Shown: positions 44,630-53,798 of the stretch, piece by piece
Position numbering within the stretch: position 1 is the stretch's first letter
Layout: every line of letters starts with the position of its first letter
From: Alphaproteobacteria bacterium
Lineage (GTDB): Bacteria; Pseudomonadota; Alphaproteobacteria; Micavibrionales; Micavibrionaceae
DNA: 64,000 nucleotides
Direction of reading: 5' to 3'
Assembly: GCA_017302165.1 (NCBI GenBank)
Contig: JAFLCW010000001.1
Location: 434,001 to 498,000, forward strand
Notes under the pieces: model-generated
Told to the model about the DNA's origin: nothing
What the model saw: only the letters and a program-made list of their open reading frames with translations
Database searches by the model: none
Made by a program: the position numbers and the translations under genes

Positions 44630-45633
44630 GCGGTGTTCGGCATATAACTGTGGGGGCGGATGATGAGGGGCAAAGACTTGATCGTTGGATCAAGCGCCAT
44701 GCACCAGAGATCCCTTTTGGGCTCGCGCAAAAATTGATGCGTCAAGGGCAGGTTAGGGTGGATGGAAAGCGGGCAAAACCCGACACGCGATTAAAAGCAG
44801 GACAGGATATACGCTTGCCCCCCGTTCAAGACAAACCCCAGAATGATATATACCGCCTCACGGAAAAAGATGAAAAATTAATCCAGTCATGGGTGATTTA
44901 TGATGATGGCGATATTCTGGCGATTAATAAACCCTATGGTATCGCTACGCAGGGTGGCATGAATATTGAGCGTCATATTGATGGGATGCTAGAAGGCTTA
45001 ACCGGGGAAAGTGGGGTCAAACCTCGACTTGTACATCGTCTGGATAAGGAAACATCGGGTGTTTTATTGCTTGCACGTTCCGCAGATATGGCGCGACTTT
45101 TGGGTAAAATTTTTTCCGGCCGTCATATTCGTAAAATTTACTGGGCGATTACTTCTCCCGCCCCAGAGATGAATGATGGAGAGATCAAGGCTCCGCTGAG
45201 TAAGGGAGTAGGCTCCCAGAAAGATAAAATGATCATAGACGAAACTGACGGTCAGTCGGCTTCGACGTTGTTTCAAGTCATAGATCGTGCCCATCGGCAG
45301 GCGGCTTATATTGCGTTTTGGCCGCGCACGGGAAGAACCCACCAGATCCGTGTTCATGCCGCGTATATGGGATGCCCCATAGCCGGAGACCGGAAATATG
45401 CCCTTCCGATAGAAAAGGGCGATCATGTTCGGCCACAGATTGTGATTGATGATTTGGCAAAAAGGCTTCATCTGCATGCGGCAGAAGTGACGTTCCGGCA
45501 TCCGCGTACGGGCAAAACCTTGACCTTAAAAGCCCCCTTGCCCCCAGAATTGAAAGCCAGTTGGAAAACCTTGGGTTTTCAGGATAAAACGCCTGCTTCT
45601 TTATTTGAAGAGGTGAAGGACTTCAGGTTATAG
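44626..45633 (+). CDS. rluC: RluC/RluD-family 23S rRNA pseudouridine synthase
   Basis: 335 residues. N-terminal S4 domain (EGQRLDRWIKRHAPEIPFGL, QGQVRVDGKRAKPD), then the synthase domain with catalytic Asp140 in HRLDKETSG and the motif FWPRTGRTHQIRVHAAYMG. RluC versus RluD cannot be separated by eye. ATG 44626 forms an ATGA overlap with crcB, the order seen in many alphaproteobacteria. Confidence 0.93.
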   Translation: MSGVRHITVGADDEGQRLDRWIKRHAPEIPFGLAQKLMRQGQVRVDGKRAKPDTRLKAGQDIRLPPVQDKPQNDIYRLTEKDEKLIQSWVIYDDGDILAINKPYGIATQGGMNIERHIDGMLEGLTGESGVKPRLVHRLDKETSGVLLLARSADMARLLGKIFSGRHIRKIYWAITSPAPEMNDGEIKAPLSKGVGSQKDKMIIDETDGQSASTLFQVIDRAHRQAAYIAFWPRTGRTHQIRVHAAYMGCPIAGDRKYALPIEKGDHVRPQIVIDDLAKRLHLHAAEVTFRHPRTGKTLTLKAPLPPELKASWKTLGFQDKTPASLFEEVKDFRL

Positions 45634-45641
45634 TCAGGGGC

Positions 45642-46460
45642 ATGAAACACGTCGCTTTTGATCTGTCCTCGTTTGGGGGAATCCTTTTTCGTATCGGATG
45701 TGTGATTGCTCTTGTTCTGGGGCTGATGTATGGCACGCTCAAGCTGGTTGAAAGATCTAAAGATCCCCTGCGTCAAGGCATTGAACAATATTTGGCGGAA
45801 ACAACGAACATGTTTGTTTCGATTGATTCTCTAAACGAGGTGACATTTTTCCCTCGTATTCGCTTTGATCTTCGAAACATTATGATGCGTCAAAATACAG
45901 ATCAGGACACTCTACAGGTTAAAATAGAATCGTTGGATATCGCCATGCCGTTCTGGCAACTGGTATGGGGTCAGTCGGCCTTTGAGGCGCTCTCTTTAAA
46001 AAATATCTTTATCAAAAAAGATATATGGTTCCCCTATGATCTGGTTCTAACGCATGTTCAGGTAGAGCATGACCTCAAAACGGAAAGGCCTGTGCTACGT
46101 GCGGAGGGGGCATATGGAGGCAAGTCTGCGTCATTTTATCTTGAGCTGGAATCAAAGCCTAAATCTGAGGAATCTTTTCTCTACTATATACGCACCGGAA
46201 AACCCTTATCCCTAACGCTAGGGGACAAGGTGTTATCTGGCTTATATAATATTCATGATCAGAAGATTATGTTGTCTCAAGCCACATTGTCCGGTAATGG
46301 GAAAACATATGGACCTGCAGACGTTGTCTTCAAACAACCGGGACGAGATCAAACGGATGTGCTTTCTTGTTTGTTAAACCAATCACCTGTGTTGTCCTTA
46401 AAGGATACACATCCGTGCGTTCATTTTTTTAAACCTGAAACAGAAGTACAAACACCATGA
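45642..46460 (+). CDS. AsmA-like membrane-anchored protein
   Basis: 272 residues. One N-terminal membrane helix (about 12-31), then a periplasmic beta-rich region resembling the start of AsmA-type lipid-transfer proteins (MFVSIDSLNEVTFFPRIRF, LRNIMMRQ). Much shorter than AsmA itself. Occupies the place between the pseudouridine synthase and ATP12, where relatives often have a HAD phosphatase. ATGA overlap with ATP12. Family assignment is tentative. Confidence 0.6.
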   Translation: MKHVAFDLSSFGGILFRIGCVIALVLGLMYGTLKLVERSKDPLRQGIEQYLAETTNMFVSIDSLNEVTFFPRIRFDLRNIMMRQNTDQDTLQVKIESLDIAMPFWQLVWGQSAFEALSLKNIFIKKDIWFPYDLVLTHVQVEHDLKTERPVLRAEGAYGGKSASFYLELESKPKSEESFLYYIRTGKPLSLTLGDKVLSGLYNIHDQKIMLSQATLSGNGKTYGPADVVFKQPGRDQTDVLSCLLNQSPVLSLKDTHPCVHFFKPETEVQTP

Positions 46461-47167
46461 AAAGATTTTATAAATTGACATCCACCAAAAGAACAGATGA
46501 AGGGTGGGTCATTCAACTGGATGGTAAGACAGCCAAAACGCCTTCGGGTCAGGATTTGGCCGCGCCTAGCAAGGCTTTGGCCGAGGCTATTTTGGCCGAA
46601 TGGGGGGCGCAAGGCGATCAGGTGATACCGGATACCATGCCACTAACGCAGATTTTAATAACCGCCATCGATAAAATGAGGCAACGTGAAACATTGACGA
46701 AAGCCTTGGTGAAATATTTGGATACGGATTTGATTTGCTACCGTACTAAAGAACCTGAAGCTTTATTAAAGCGGCAAAAAGAGACATGGGACCCGTGGTT
46801 GACATGGTTTGACGAGCATTTTGAGAGCCCGTTAGAGGTCACCTTTACGCTGAATGCCTTAAAGCAAGATCCGGACACGCATAAACGTATCTGGAATTAT
46901 ATCGAAGCGTTGGATGAATATTATTTTGCTGTTTTGGAAATTGTGACATCTCTATCGGGCTCAATTGTACTATCTTTGGCCTTTTTGGAATCCGAGGCGT
47001 CTCCCGATCAGGTTTTTTCTGCCATGTATGTCGAAGAAGATTTCAAGAGTGATCTTTATCATGAAGATCTTCATGGCAAAGCACCGAATGAAGAAAAAAA
47101 ACAGATATCTGCTCGCCGTGAACTGAAAGCCTGCCGTGCATTTCTGGATCTTGTTGATAATATCTAA
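46457..47167 (+). CDS. ATP12-family F1-ATPase assembly chaperone
   Basis: 236 residues. Matches the ATP12 family, whose mitochondrial member protects the F1 alpha subunit before assembly. Visible are GWVIQLDGKTAKTPSGQ, the conserved LAEAILAEWGAQGDQV, PLTQILITAIDKM and TDLICYRT. Typical of alphaproteobacteria, and supports that placement. Start is in ATGA with the AsmA-like gene. Confidence 0.93.
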   Translation: MKRFYKLTSTKRTDEGWVIQLDGKTAKTPSGQDLAAPSKALAEAILAEWGAQGDQVIPDTMPLTQILITAIDKMRQRETLTKALVKYLDTDLICYRTKEPEALLKRQKETWDPWLTWFDEHFESPLEVTFTLNALKQDPDTHKRIWNYIEALDEYYFAVLEIVTSLSGSIVLSLAFLESEASPDQVFSAMYVEEDFKSDLYHEDLHGKAPNEEKKQISARRELKACRAFLDLVDNI

Positions 47168-47182
47168 AAGGCTAGGTGCGCG

Positions 47183-47785
47183 GTGACATCTAGCCCCATT
47201 AAACGATGTGCCTGGGCAGGGAATGATTCCTTATATATTCATTACCATGATACGGAATGGGGCAGGCCGAGTTTTGACGATAGGTATTTATTTGAAAAAA
47301 TATGCTTAGAAGGTTTTCAGGCGGGGTTAAGTTGGATCACGATCTTGAGAAAACGAGATCATTTCCGCAATGTTTTTAAAAATTTTGACATTGATGCCTT
47401 ATGTGATTTTACTGACAATGACATTGATAGACTGACTGAAGATCAGGGGATTATCCGCCATCGAGGCAAAATCACCAGCGTGATCAATAATGCCAAACAA
47501 TGCCGCATATTGACACGTGAGGAATGTTGTAGCCTTTCGGATTTTTTATGGCGCTACGCACCGTTATCATCTGAACGGCCGGTACATTATGATGCCCAAA
47601 CACTTAAAAAAATGACTCAGTGCCCGTCATCGGTTCGTCTCTCTCGTGACCTTAAAAAGCGGGGCTGGACATTTGTAGGGCCTACGACCCTATATGCCTT
47701 TATGCAGGCAGTCGGTATGGTCAATGACCATGTGGAGGGATGTCCGTGCCGCTCAGAGATAGAATCGCAGGCACGTCTTCGGTAG
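47183..47785 (+). CDS. tag: DNA-3-methyladenine glycosylase I
   Basis: 200 residues. Removes 3-methyladenine from alkylated DNA. Zinc ligands are expected from Cys9 (RCAWAG), His in HYHDTEWG and the C-terminal DHVEGCPC; the catalytic region EGFQAGLSWITILRKR and FVGPTTLYAFMQAVGMVNDH are conserved. Starts with GTG; there is no upstream or nearby ATG. 15 bases after ATP12. Confidence 0.94.
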   Translation: MTSSPIKRCAWAGNDSLYIHYHDTEWGRPSFDDRYLFEKICLEGFQAGLSWITILRKRDHFRNVFKNFDIDALCDFTDNDIDRLTEDQGIIRHRGKITSVINNAKQCRILTREECCSLSDFLWRYAPLSSERPVHYDAQTLKKMTQCPSSVRLSRDLKKRGWTFVGPTTLYAFMQAVGMVNDHVEGCPCRSEIESQARLR

Positions 47786-47851
47786 AGGCACATAGCTCCA
47801 GCAAATTCAAAACAGCCTGAAGGTGCGGCGAGAGAGGTATGTGTATCATTA

Positions 47852-47922
47852 ACAAGACATTACAAGAAAAAGACGCCTTATACAACAAGAAATCTTGTCA
47901 TGTCTTGTTTTTTCTTTCTTGT
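47852..47922 (+). promoter_or_regulatory. Array of six ACAAGA/TCTTGT half-sites before the XRE gene
   Basis: ACAAGA occurs at 47852, 47862 and 47885, and TCTTGT at 47893, 47903 and 47917. The pair 47885-47898 is a 14-bp palindrome. The 16-bp block ACAAGACATTACAAGA (47852-47867) recurs inverted at 47893-47908 with one mismatch. Within each block the half-sites are 10 bp apart, one helical turn. Very probably the operator of the downstream XRE regulator. TTATAC (47878-47883) inside may be a -10 box. Confidence 0.7.
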
Positions 47923-47933
47923 AATCTGAAGGT

Positions 47934-48305
47934 ATGGATTTTACTTATAAAAACCTGCCAAAATTGTCAGATCGCTTAAAATATGTCCGTCAGGTCAAAA
48001 ATCTGACACAGGCGGAGTGTGCACAGATGATCGGCACAACCCAGCAAGCCCTTCAGCAGGCAGAAACAGGCAAAGCGCGGCAACCCCGATATCTGCATAT
48101 GATGGCGCGTGTGCTCTCGGTCTCTTTTGAATGGTTGGCGTTTAATGATATGCCTTCAGATACACCGGAAAGAAAACAGAATATGAAAGCGCAACTGTCT
48201 GAGCGGGAATCAGATGTGATTTCACAATTCAGATCCTTGACCAAAAAAGAGCAGGATTTGATTTTATCGATTATGAACACACATTCGGCAAAAAATAAAA
48301 AATAA
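47934..48305 (+). CDS. XRE-family transcriptional regulator
   Basis: 123 residues. Cro/CI-type helix-turn-helix about residues 12-68: LSDRLKYVRQVKNLTQAECA, then QMIGTTQQALQQAETGKARQ. The C-terminal 45 residues are charged and helical, perhaps for dimerisation. GAAGG lies only one base before ATG, too close to be a normal ribosome-binding site, so translation initiation is uncertain. An ABC exporter starts one base after the stop, so it probably controls itself and that exporter through the half-site array upstream. Confidence 0.85.
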   Translation: MDFTYKNLPKLSDRLKYVRQVKNLTQAECAQMIGTTQQALQQAETGKARQPRYLHMMARVLSVSFEWLAFNDMPSDTPERKQNMKAQLSERESDVISQFRSLTKKEQDLILSIMNTHSAKNKK

Positions 48306-48306
48306 A

Positions 48307-50085
48307 ATGGCTTTTGAAAAAATTACCTACGGCGATGTCCTGCGTTTTGCCTGGCATATTTGTCGCCCCCGGCGCCAGACTATTCCCTTTTTACTAATGG
48401 GGATGGGTTTGGCCGCCTTCATTGATACGTTGTTTCCTGTGGTCGTTGGACGGCTTATCGGCGTCATTATAGGTGAAACGGTTGATCCGAAAACTTTGCT
48501 AACTTATTTTGTCGTCTTCATCGGGCTGGAATTTCTATATCATACCGTTAGAAATACCACTATTTTTGGATGGAATAAGTGGACTGCTCAAAATCTTCAG
48601 GCCGTTACAGCCGAAGCCTTTGCCAAGGTTCAAAAATTTTCATCTAATTGGCATTCCAACAATTTTGCCGGCGGCACTGTCCGAAAAATTACACGCGGGA
48701 TGTGGTCATATGACGTTTTTGCCGATAATATTTTCTTGTTTTTATATCCCACCTTAATTGTCATGATTTCTACCGTGATCTTGCTGTCCTTGAGATGGCC
48801 TGTGATGGGCGTGATAACGGCTATTTTATCATTAATTTATATAGGTTTTAGTGTATGGGCAGTGCTGAAGATTAACGCCCCTTACTCCCGCGCCGCGGCA
48901 CAGGCCGATACAGATGTGGGATCTACAATTGCTGATGCTATTACCTCTAACAGTGCGGTGAAGTCATTTGGCCGGGAATATGATGAAGAACAAAGATTGA
49001 ATTATGTGCTGGCACGGTGGCGTCATGTGGCTTTAAAAAGCTGGAACATCTACGTCACCAATGATCTGGTACGCCGATATATTTCCGTGCTTATGATGGG
49101 ATCTATGGTCGGTATGGCGATATGGCTGTGGCGGCAAGGTGAGGCAACGCCGGGGGATGTGGTCTATGTTTTTACGGCTTTTCTCGTATTGTCTGCCTAT
49201 TTAAGAAATATCGGGGAACAAATTTCTAATTCACAAAAGGCCATCAGTGAAATGGAAGATGTGGTTTGGTTTTGGAAGACGGATATTGCCGTGAAGGACA
49301 TCCCGTCTGCACCAGACTTTACGCCTCAATCTGGTGAAATTGAGTTCCGGGATGTTACGTTTCAATATGCGGGGCAAAGTAAGGCGTTATATGATCATTT
49401 CTCTTTGAAGATTAGTCCCGGAGAAAAAATTGCCTTGGTGGGGCCTTCAGGCTCAGGGAAATCAACCTTCGTTAAACTTTTGCAACGTCTGTATGATATT
49501 CAAGGGGGGCATATCATCATAGATGGCCAGAATATTGCCGAAGTAACACAAGCCAGCTTGCGCCAAAATATATCGCTAGTCCCTCAAGATCCGGCTCTAT
49601 TTCACCGAAGTCTCGCTGAAAATATCGCCTATGGGAAGCCGGGTGCCGATATGCCTCAAATTATTGACGCCGCTAAAAAAGCTTATGCCCATGATTTTAT
49701 CATGGCAATGCCACAAGGATATGAAACGTTAGTAGGGGAACGAGGCGTCAAATTATCAGGTGGCGAGCGTCAACGTATTGCGATTGCCAGAGCGTTACTC
49801 ACCGATGCCCGAATTTTAATTCTGGACGAAGCCACATCAGCACTGGATTCCATTTCGGAGCACGCGATTCAGCAGGCCTTGAAAACATTGATGCAAGGAC
49901 GAACCACCATCACGGTTGCTCATCGTTTGGCCACAATCAAATCCGTTGACCGCATTCTGGTGTTTGACCAAGGTCGGATTGTCGAACAAGGGACGCATGC
50001 GTCTTTAATTGCTCAGGACGGATCGCATTACAAACGTCTGTATCATATGCAGGCTCTGGATTTGGTAGGCGGAGATTATGAATAG
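48307..50085 (+). CDS. ABC exporter, fused membrane and ATPase domains
   Basis: 592 residues. Six membrane helices in the first about 320 residues, then the nucleotide-binding domain: Walker A GPSGSGKST (379-387), Q-loop SLVPQDPALF, signature LSGGERQ from 483, Walker B ILILDEATSALD with Asp507/Glu508, and His switch VAHRLATIK. Half-size exporter that must dimerise, MsbA/LmrA-like. Substrate not predictable. Paired with an XRE regulator, which suggests induction by a drug, peptide or lipid. Confidence 0.93.
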   Translation: MAFEKITYGDVLRFAWHICRPRRQTIPFLLMGMGLAAFIDTLFPVVVGRLIGVIIGETVDPKTLLTYFVVFIGLEFLYHTVRNTTIFGWNKWTAQNLQAVTAEAFAKVQKFSSNWHSNNFAGGTVRKITRGMWSYDVFADNIFLFLYPTLIVMISTVILLSLRWPVMGVITAILSLIYIGFSVWAVLKINAPYSRAAAQADTDVGSTIADAITSNSAVKSFGREYDEEQRLNYVLARWRHVALKSWNIYVTNDLVRRYISVLMMGSMVGMAIWLWRQGEATPGDVVYVFTAFLVLSAYLRNIGEQISNSQKAISEMEDVVWFWKTDIAVKDIPSAPDFTPQSGEIEFRDVTFQYAGQSKALYDHFSLKISPGEKIALVGPSGSGKSTFVKLLQRLYDIQGGHIIIDGQNIAEVTQASLRQNISLVPQDPALFHRSLAENIAYGKPGADMPQIIDAAKKAYAHDFIMAMPQGYETLVGERGVKLSGGERQRIAIARALLTDARILILDEATSALDSISEHAIQQALKTLMQGRTTITVAHRLATIKSVDRILVFDQGRIVEQGTHASLIAQDGSHYKRLYHMQALDLVGGDYE

Positions 50086-50147
50086 AGCAAGGACTTGATT
50101 AATACTTGAGCAATCCTACATTGTCATGCAATCAAGGATACACAAAG

Positions 50148-50840
50148 ATGATACATATTCACGATAGAGACGTGCGTGGACACACGCAAATGGGATGGCT
50201 GGATAGCCGTCATACCTTTTCTTTTGGCTCTTTTTCCGATCCATCACGCATGGGCTTTCGGTCTTTGCGGGTTATTAATGATGATCGGGTCATTCCTGGT
50301 ACAGGTTTTGGCACACACGGACATAAGGACATGGAAATCATTACCTATGTGATGTCGGGGTCTCTCGCCCACCGGGATTCTTTGGGGACAGGGTCGTTGA
50401 TTAAACCCGGTGAAATTCAAAAAATGTCAGCTGGATCTGGGATTGAGCATTCTGAATTTAACGGTTCAGATCAAGATCCTGTGCATTTTTTACAAATATG
50501 GATTGTGCCGGATAAACGGGGCATTGCGCCTGCCTATGAGCAAAAAATCATTTCCCCGGATCGTAACTGCTGGACGGTGATCGGAAACCCCGAAGGATCA
50601 GATAACGCCATTCGCATTCAGCAAGATGTTAAAATGATGTCGGCTTATTTGGATGCCGATCAGAAAATAACATACGCATTTGACCCCAAAAGATATGGTT
50701 TTCTTCAGGTTGCCAAAGGTCAGATATCGTTAAATGGCGAAACCTTAAAGCAAGGGGATGGTGCCCAGATATCGGACGAAATACAGATTGATATCATCGC
50801 CCAAGCAGAAAGTGATTTATTGCTCTTTGATATGGCTTAA
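50148..50840 (+). CDS. Pirin-family cupin protein
   Basis: 230 residues, bicupin. Metal-binding block FGTHGHKDMEIITYVMSGSL, DSLGTGSLIKPGEIQKMSAG with GIEHSEFN gives the His/His/His/Glu set of bacterial pirins (quercetinase or regulator roles known). Start ATG 50148 (MIHIHDRDVRGHT), nine bases after AAGGA; the upstream ATG would add an unrelated leader. Its stop overlaps the convergent purN stop. Confidence 0.92.
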   Translation: MIHIHDRDVRGHTQMGWLDSRHTFSFGSFSDPSRMGFRSLRVINDDRVIPGTGFGTHGHKDMEIITYVMSGSLAHRDSLGTGSLIKPGEIQKMSAGSGIEHSEFNGSDQDPVHFLQIWIVPDKRGIAPAYEQKIISPDRNCWTVIGNPEGSDNAIRIQQDVKMMSAYLDADQKITYAFDPKRYGFLQVAKGQISLNGETLKQGDGAQISDEIQIDIIAQAESDLLLFDMA

Positions 50841-51436
50841 TCGGCCGTTGAATACTCCGACAAGATTTTTTTGAGTGTTTCAATATAAAAATCAGGCTCA
50901 GCTTTCTTAACCCTTGATTCGATTGATTCCACAGTATCATGAGCGTCGACAGACATATGATGCTGGGCGATGATATGCCCATGGTCATATTCTGTATCAA
51001 CCCAATGCAGAGTAATACCTGTTTCTGTATCACGTTCCGCAATTACGGCTTCGTGGATTTTACGTCCATACATACCCCTTCCCCCATGCCGGGGAAGCAA
51101 AGCCGGATGAACATTGATGATTTTTCCTTGGACGGCTTGAATAGTTTTTGTCCCTATTAGTTTCATGTAGCCAGAGCATATAACCATATCAATGACATGA
51201 TCATTTAAAATATGAGAGATTTGTAGATCTAGATTTTCAGCCGTCCTACAGAGCTTTTCGTTCAGGCAGTATGTTTTAATTTTATGTTCTTTGGCCCAAG
51301 TGAATGCGGGGCAATCCGGATTGTTAGAAATAACTAAAACAGGATCAGCCCTCAACGTGCCGGATTCACAGGCGCGTGTTATGGCCTGAGCGGAGGATCC
51401 GTTATGAGAAGCAAAAAAAGCAAGCCGTACGGTCAT
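50837..51436 (-). CDS. purN: Phosphoribosylglycinamide formyltransferase
   Basis: 199 residues. Third step of purine synthesis, formyl transfer from 10-formyl-THF. Catalytic Asn and His lie in INVHPALLP, and the Asp in WVDTEYDHGHIIAQ. After HPALLP the sequence reads RHGGRGMYGRKIHEAVI, a variant I associate with Bacteroidota PurN rather than the usual proteobacterial form. purM is not adjacent, unlike in most alphaproteobacteria. Last gene of the long reverse-strand unit. Confidence 0.92.
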   Translation of the reverse strand: MTVRLAFFASHNGSSAQAITRACESGTLRADPVLVISNNPDCPAFTWAKEHKIKTYCLNEKLCRTAENLDLQISHILNDHVIDMVICSGYMKLIGTKTIQAVQGKIINVHPALLPRHGGRGMYGRKIHEAVIAERDTETGITLHWVDTEYDHGHIIAQHHMSVDAHDTVESIESRVKKAEPDFYIETLKKILSEYSTAD

Positions 51437-51442
51437 GATATT

Positions 51443-51952
51443 TTATATCTTAAACCACGCCGCCGGGTAGGGCATATGTTCATTCTTTAGAACACGCAAA
51501 AGGCCTGCCCCTAACCGATATATAAAATACAGAACACCAGGTCCCAATGTGCAGATCGCAGATAAAATCAGGATAGGCATGTTAGCCTGAATATACGTTT
51601 CTAGAATAAGACGTGTATCATATTCATTGATAACAACGCCTTTGTGCAAAGAATCCATCATATTATAAATCGCTGCGTGATTGCCTTGAAGATAAACCCA
51701 GATAACGGCAACGATCAAGCCGATGAGAAGCAAAAAGGAGCCGACCCAGAACGTGGTAATTAAAAAAGTGCTGTGGCTATAGCTCAGAGAATTGAGTGAC
51801 GCCCGCATCCGATACACATAGGCGGCAATAATCATGACTAATCCCAGTACCAGCCCCAGCATTTGAATAGCACCAACCGGGACAAAATTGGCCATGATAC
51901 TCGCGATGAGTAAAAAATAGAGTCCAATCATATTAGTTTTATCGCTGGTCAT
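51443..51952 (-). CDS. Small membrane protein, DUF4870-like
   Basis: 169 residues with four predicted membrane helices (near 9-24, 28-46, 66-88, 121-150). The ending YRLGAGLLRVL is reminiscent of DUF4870 membrane proteins, but I cannot confirm it. Starts immediately after the mutL stop (TGAATG), so it is translationally coupled. Function unknown. Confidence 0.6.
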   Translation of the reverse strand: MTSDKTNMIGLYFLLIASIMANFVPVGAIQMLGLVLGLVMIIAAYVYRMRASLNSLSYSHSTFLITTFWVGSFLLLIGLIVAVIWVYLQGNHAAIYNMMDSLHKGVVINEYDTRLILETYIQANMPILILSAICTLGPGVLYFIYRLGAGLLRVLKNEHMPYPAAWFKI

Positions 51953-53752
51953 TCATCGTCTCCCGAACAGTTTTTCAATATCTTTTAAATCTAGCGTGAT
52001 GTAAGTCGGTCGTCCATGGTTACAGTGGCCGGAATGGGGGGTGGATTCCATTTGCCGGAGCAGGGCATTCATTTCATCAGCATTCAGGCGGCGGCCTGAG
52101 CGTACAGATCCATGGCAAGCCATGGTGGATAATAAGGCATGAATTTTATCACGTACGACGCCGCTTTTTCCCTGTTCTTTCAATTCATCTAAAATATCAT
52201 GAATAAGCCGGATGATATCCATGCGCCCCGATAGAATTTCAGGCACAGACTGGACAGAGACCGCATCAATGCCAAAAAGTTCAATATCAATGCCCATCTC
52301 TGCTAAATCTTGAGCATGATCTATTAACAGGCTGGTCTCTGTATCTGTGAAGGGGATGATAACAGGCATCAAGAGTCCCTGTTTGCGGATGGCACCTGCG
52401 GATAATTGCTGTTTGAACCGTTCATATGTCAGGCGTTCATGTGCCGCGTGTTGATCGACAATGACCAGCCCGTTTTCTGTTTGCGCTACAATATAATTTT
52501 CATGAATCTGCGCGCGCGCGGCGCCAAGCGGATGGAAAGTTTCAGGAAAAGTCTGCGGCATATCCGGCAGGGGTTCCACTCGTGCAGAAGGTATAGAAGA
52601 GAGTTCGGGGAAGGGCACATATGAATTTAAAATTTTTTCAGCCAGATTGCCATAGAATCCCGGTTGTTGGCGGCTATAGGGCAGAGCGGGACTTGATCCC
52701 TGCGGCCTCACGCTGGAGAGTGTCTGAAAAGAAAGGGTCGTCGAGGTCATTTGTCCAGCCTGTAACAAGGCATGTTTAAGTGCTGAAATAATAGCTCCCC
52801 GTACGAGGCCCGCATCCCGAAAACGCACCTCTGCTTTGGCTGGATGGACATTGACATCCACTTCTTCGGGCGGTGCCTCAATAAATAAAACAACCACAGG
52901 ATGCCGGTCGCGCGCCATCAGGTCGGTATAAGCTGCCCGGATACACCCAATCAGCAACCGGTCTTTCACCGGTCTGCCATTCACAAAAAGATATTGGTAT
53001 TGGGCAGAACCCCGATCAAATGTTGGAAGACCCGTATAACCAGAAATGTGAATATCATCCCGTATGGCGTGAACGGGAACACAATTTTCAGAAAAATCCC
53101 GTCCAATAATAGCAGAAATTCTATCCTTTGTGACCTCGTTGGGATCCCGGCTTTGTTCCGGAAGGCTAAGGCTGGGGCTATCGTTATGGGTTAATTTAAA
53201 ACCGATATGGGGATAGGCCATGGCAATACGCGTGACCATATCTTTCACGGCTGTATATTCTGCCTTATCTGTTTTTAAAAATTTAAGGCGCGCCGGCGTG
53301 GCATAGAAAAGATCGCGGACTTCAATGGTTGTGCCCTTGGGGTGCGGGGTAGGAACAATAGGATATTTCTTTCCGCCTTCGACCCGTAACGACCAACCAT
53401 TTTCAGATATGCCATCATAGGTTGATAAAGATAAACGGCTTACGGCACCAATGGACGGTAACGCTTCACCCCTGAACCCAAGATGCTGAATATGCACTAG
53501 ATCATCATCGGGGAGTTTTGAGGTCGCATGACGGTCAACAGCTGATGATAAATCATCTCGGCTCATGCCCATTCCATTGTCACGGATGCGGATTAGGCTT
53601 TTTCCGCCCTGATAAATATCAATCTCAATCTGCGTGGCCTGAGCGTCGATGGCGTTTTCAACCAGTTCTTTGACGGCCGCCGAAGGACGCTCAATGACTT
53701 CACCCGCGGCGATCTGGTTCACCAGCGTTTCAGGAAGATACCGAATGGACAT
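51953..53752 (-). CDS. mutL: DNA mismatch repair protein MutL
   Basis: 599 residues. GHKL ATPase domain: ENAIDAQ, RDNGMGM, LGFRGEALPSI. The C-terminal domain contains DQHAAHERLTYE, which matches the DQHA(X)2E(X)4E endonuclease motif, so this MutL probably nicks DNA itself, as in bacteria without MutH. The linker is Pro/Ser-rich. mutS is not in the window. Confidence 0.97.
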   Translation of the reverse strand: MSIRYLPETLVNQIAAGEVIERPSAAVKELVENAIDAQATQIEIDIYQGGKSLIRIRDNGMGMSRDDLSSAVDRHATSKLPDDDLVHIQHLGFRGEALPSIGAVSRLSLSTYDGISENGWSLRVEGGKKYPIVPTPHPKGTTIEVRDLFYATPARLKFLKTDKAEYTAVKDMVTRIAMAYPHIGFKLTHNDSPSLSLPEQSRDPNEVTKDRISAIIGRDFSENCVPVHAIRDDIHISGYTGLPTFDRGSAQYQYLFVNGRPVKDRLLIGCIRAAYTDLMARDRHPVVVLFIEAPPEEVDVNVHPAKAEVRFRDAGLVRGAIISALKHALLQAGQMTSTTLSFQTLSSVRPQGSSPALPYSRQQPGFYGNLAEKILNSYVPFPELSSIPSARVEPLPDMPQTFPETFHPLGAARAQIHENYIVAQTENGLVIVDQHAAHERLTYERFKQQLSAGAIRKQGLLMPVIIPFTDTETSLLIDHAQDLAEMGIDIELFGIDAVSVQSVPEILSGRMDIIRLIHDILDELKEQGKSGVVRDKIHALLSTMACHGSVRSGRRLNADEMNALLRQMESTPHSGHCNHGRPTYITLDLKDIEKLFGRR

Positions 53753-53798
53753 GCCTCATTATTAACGGAAATGCAGGAAAAAAGGTAGAAAAATTATC

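Noticed and set aside
48307..50085. Assigning the ABC exporter as the lipid A flippase MsbA
   Set aside because: The family is broad and the XRE-linked context does not fit an essential constitutive flippase; substrate left open.
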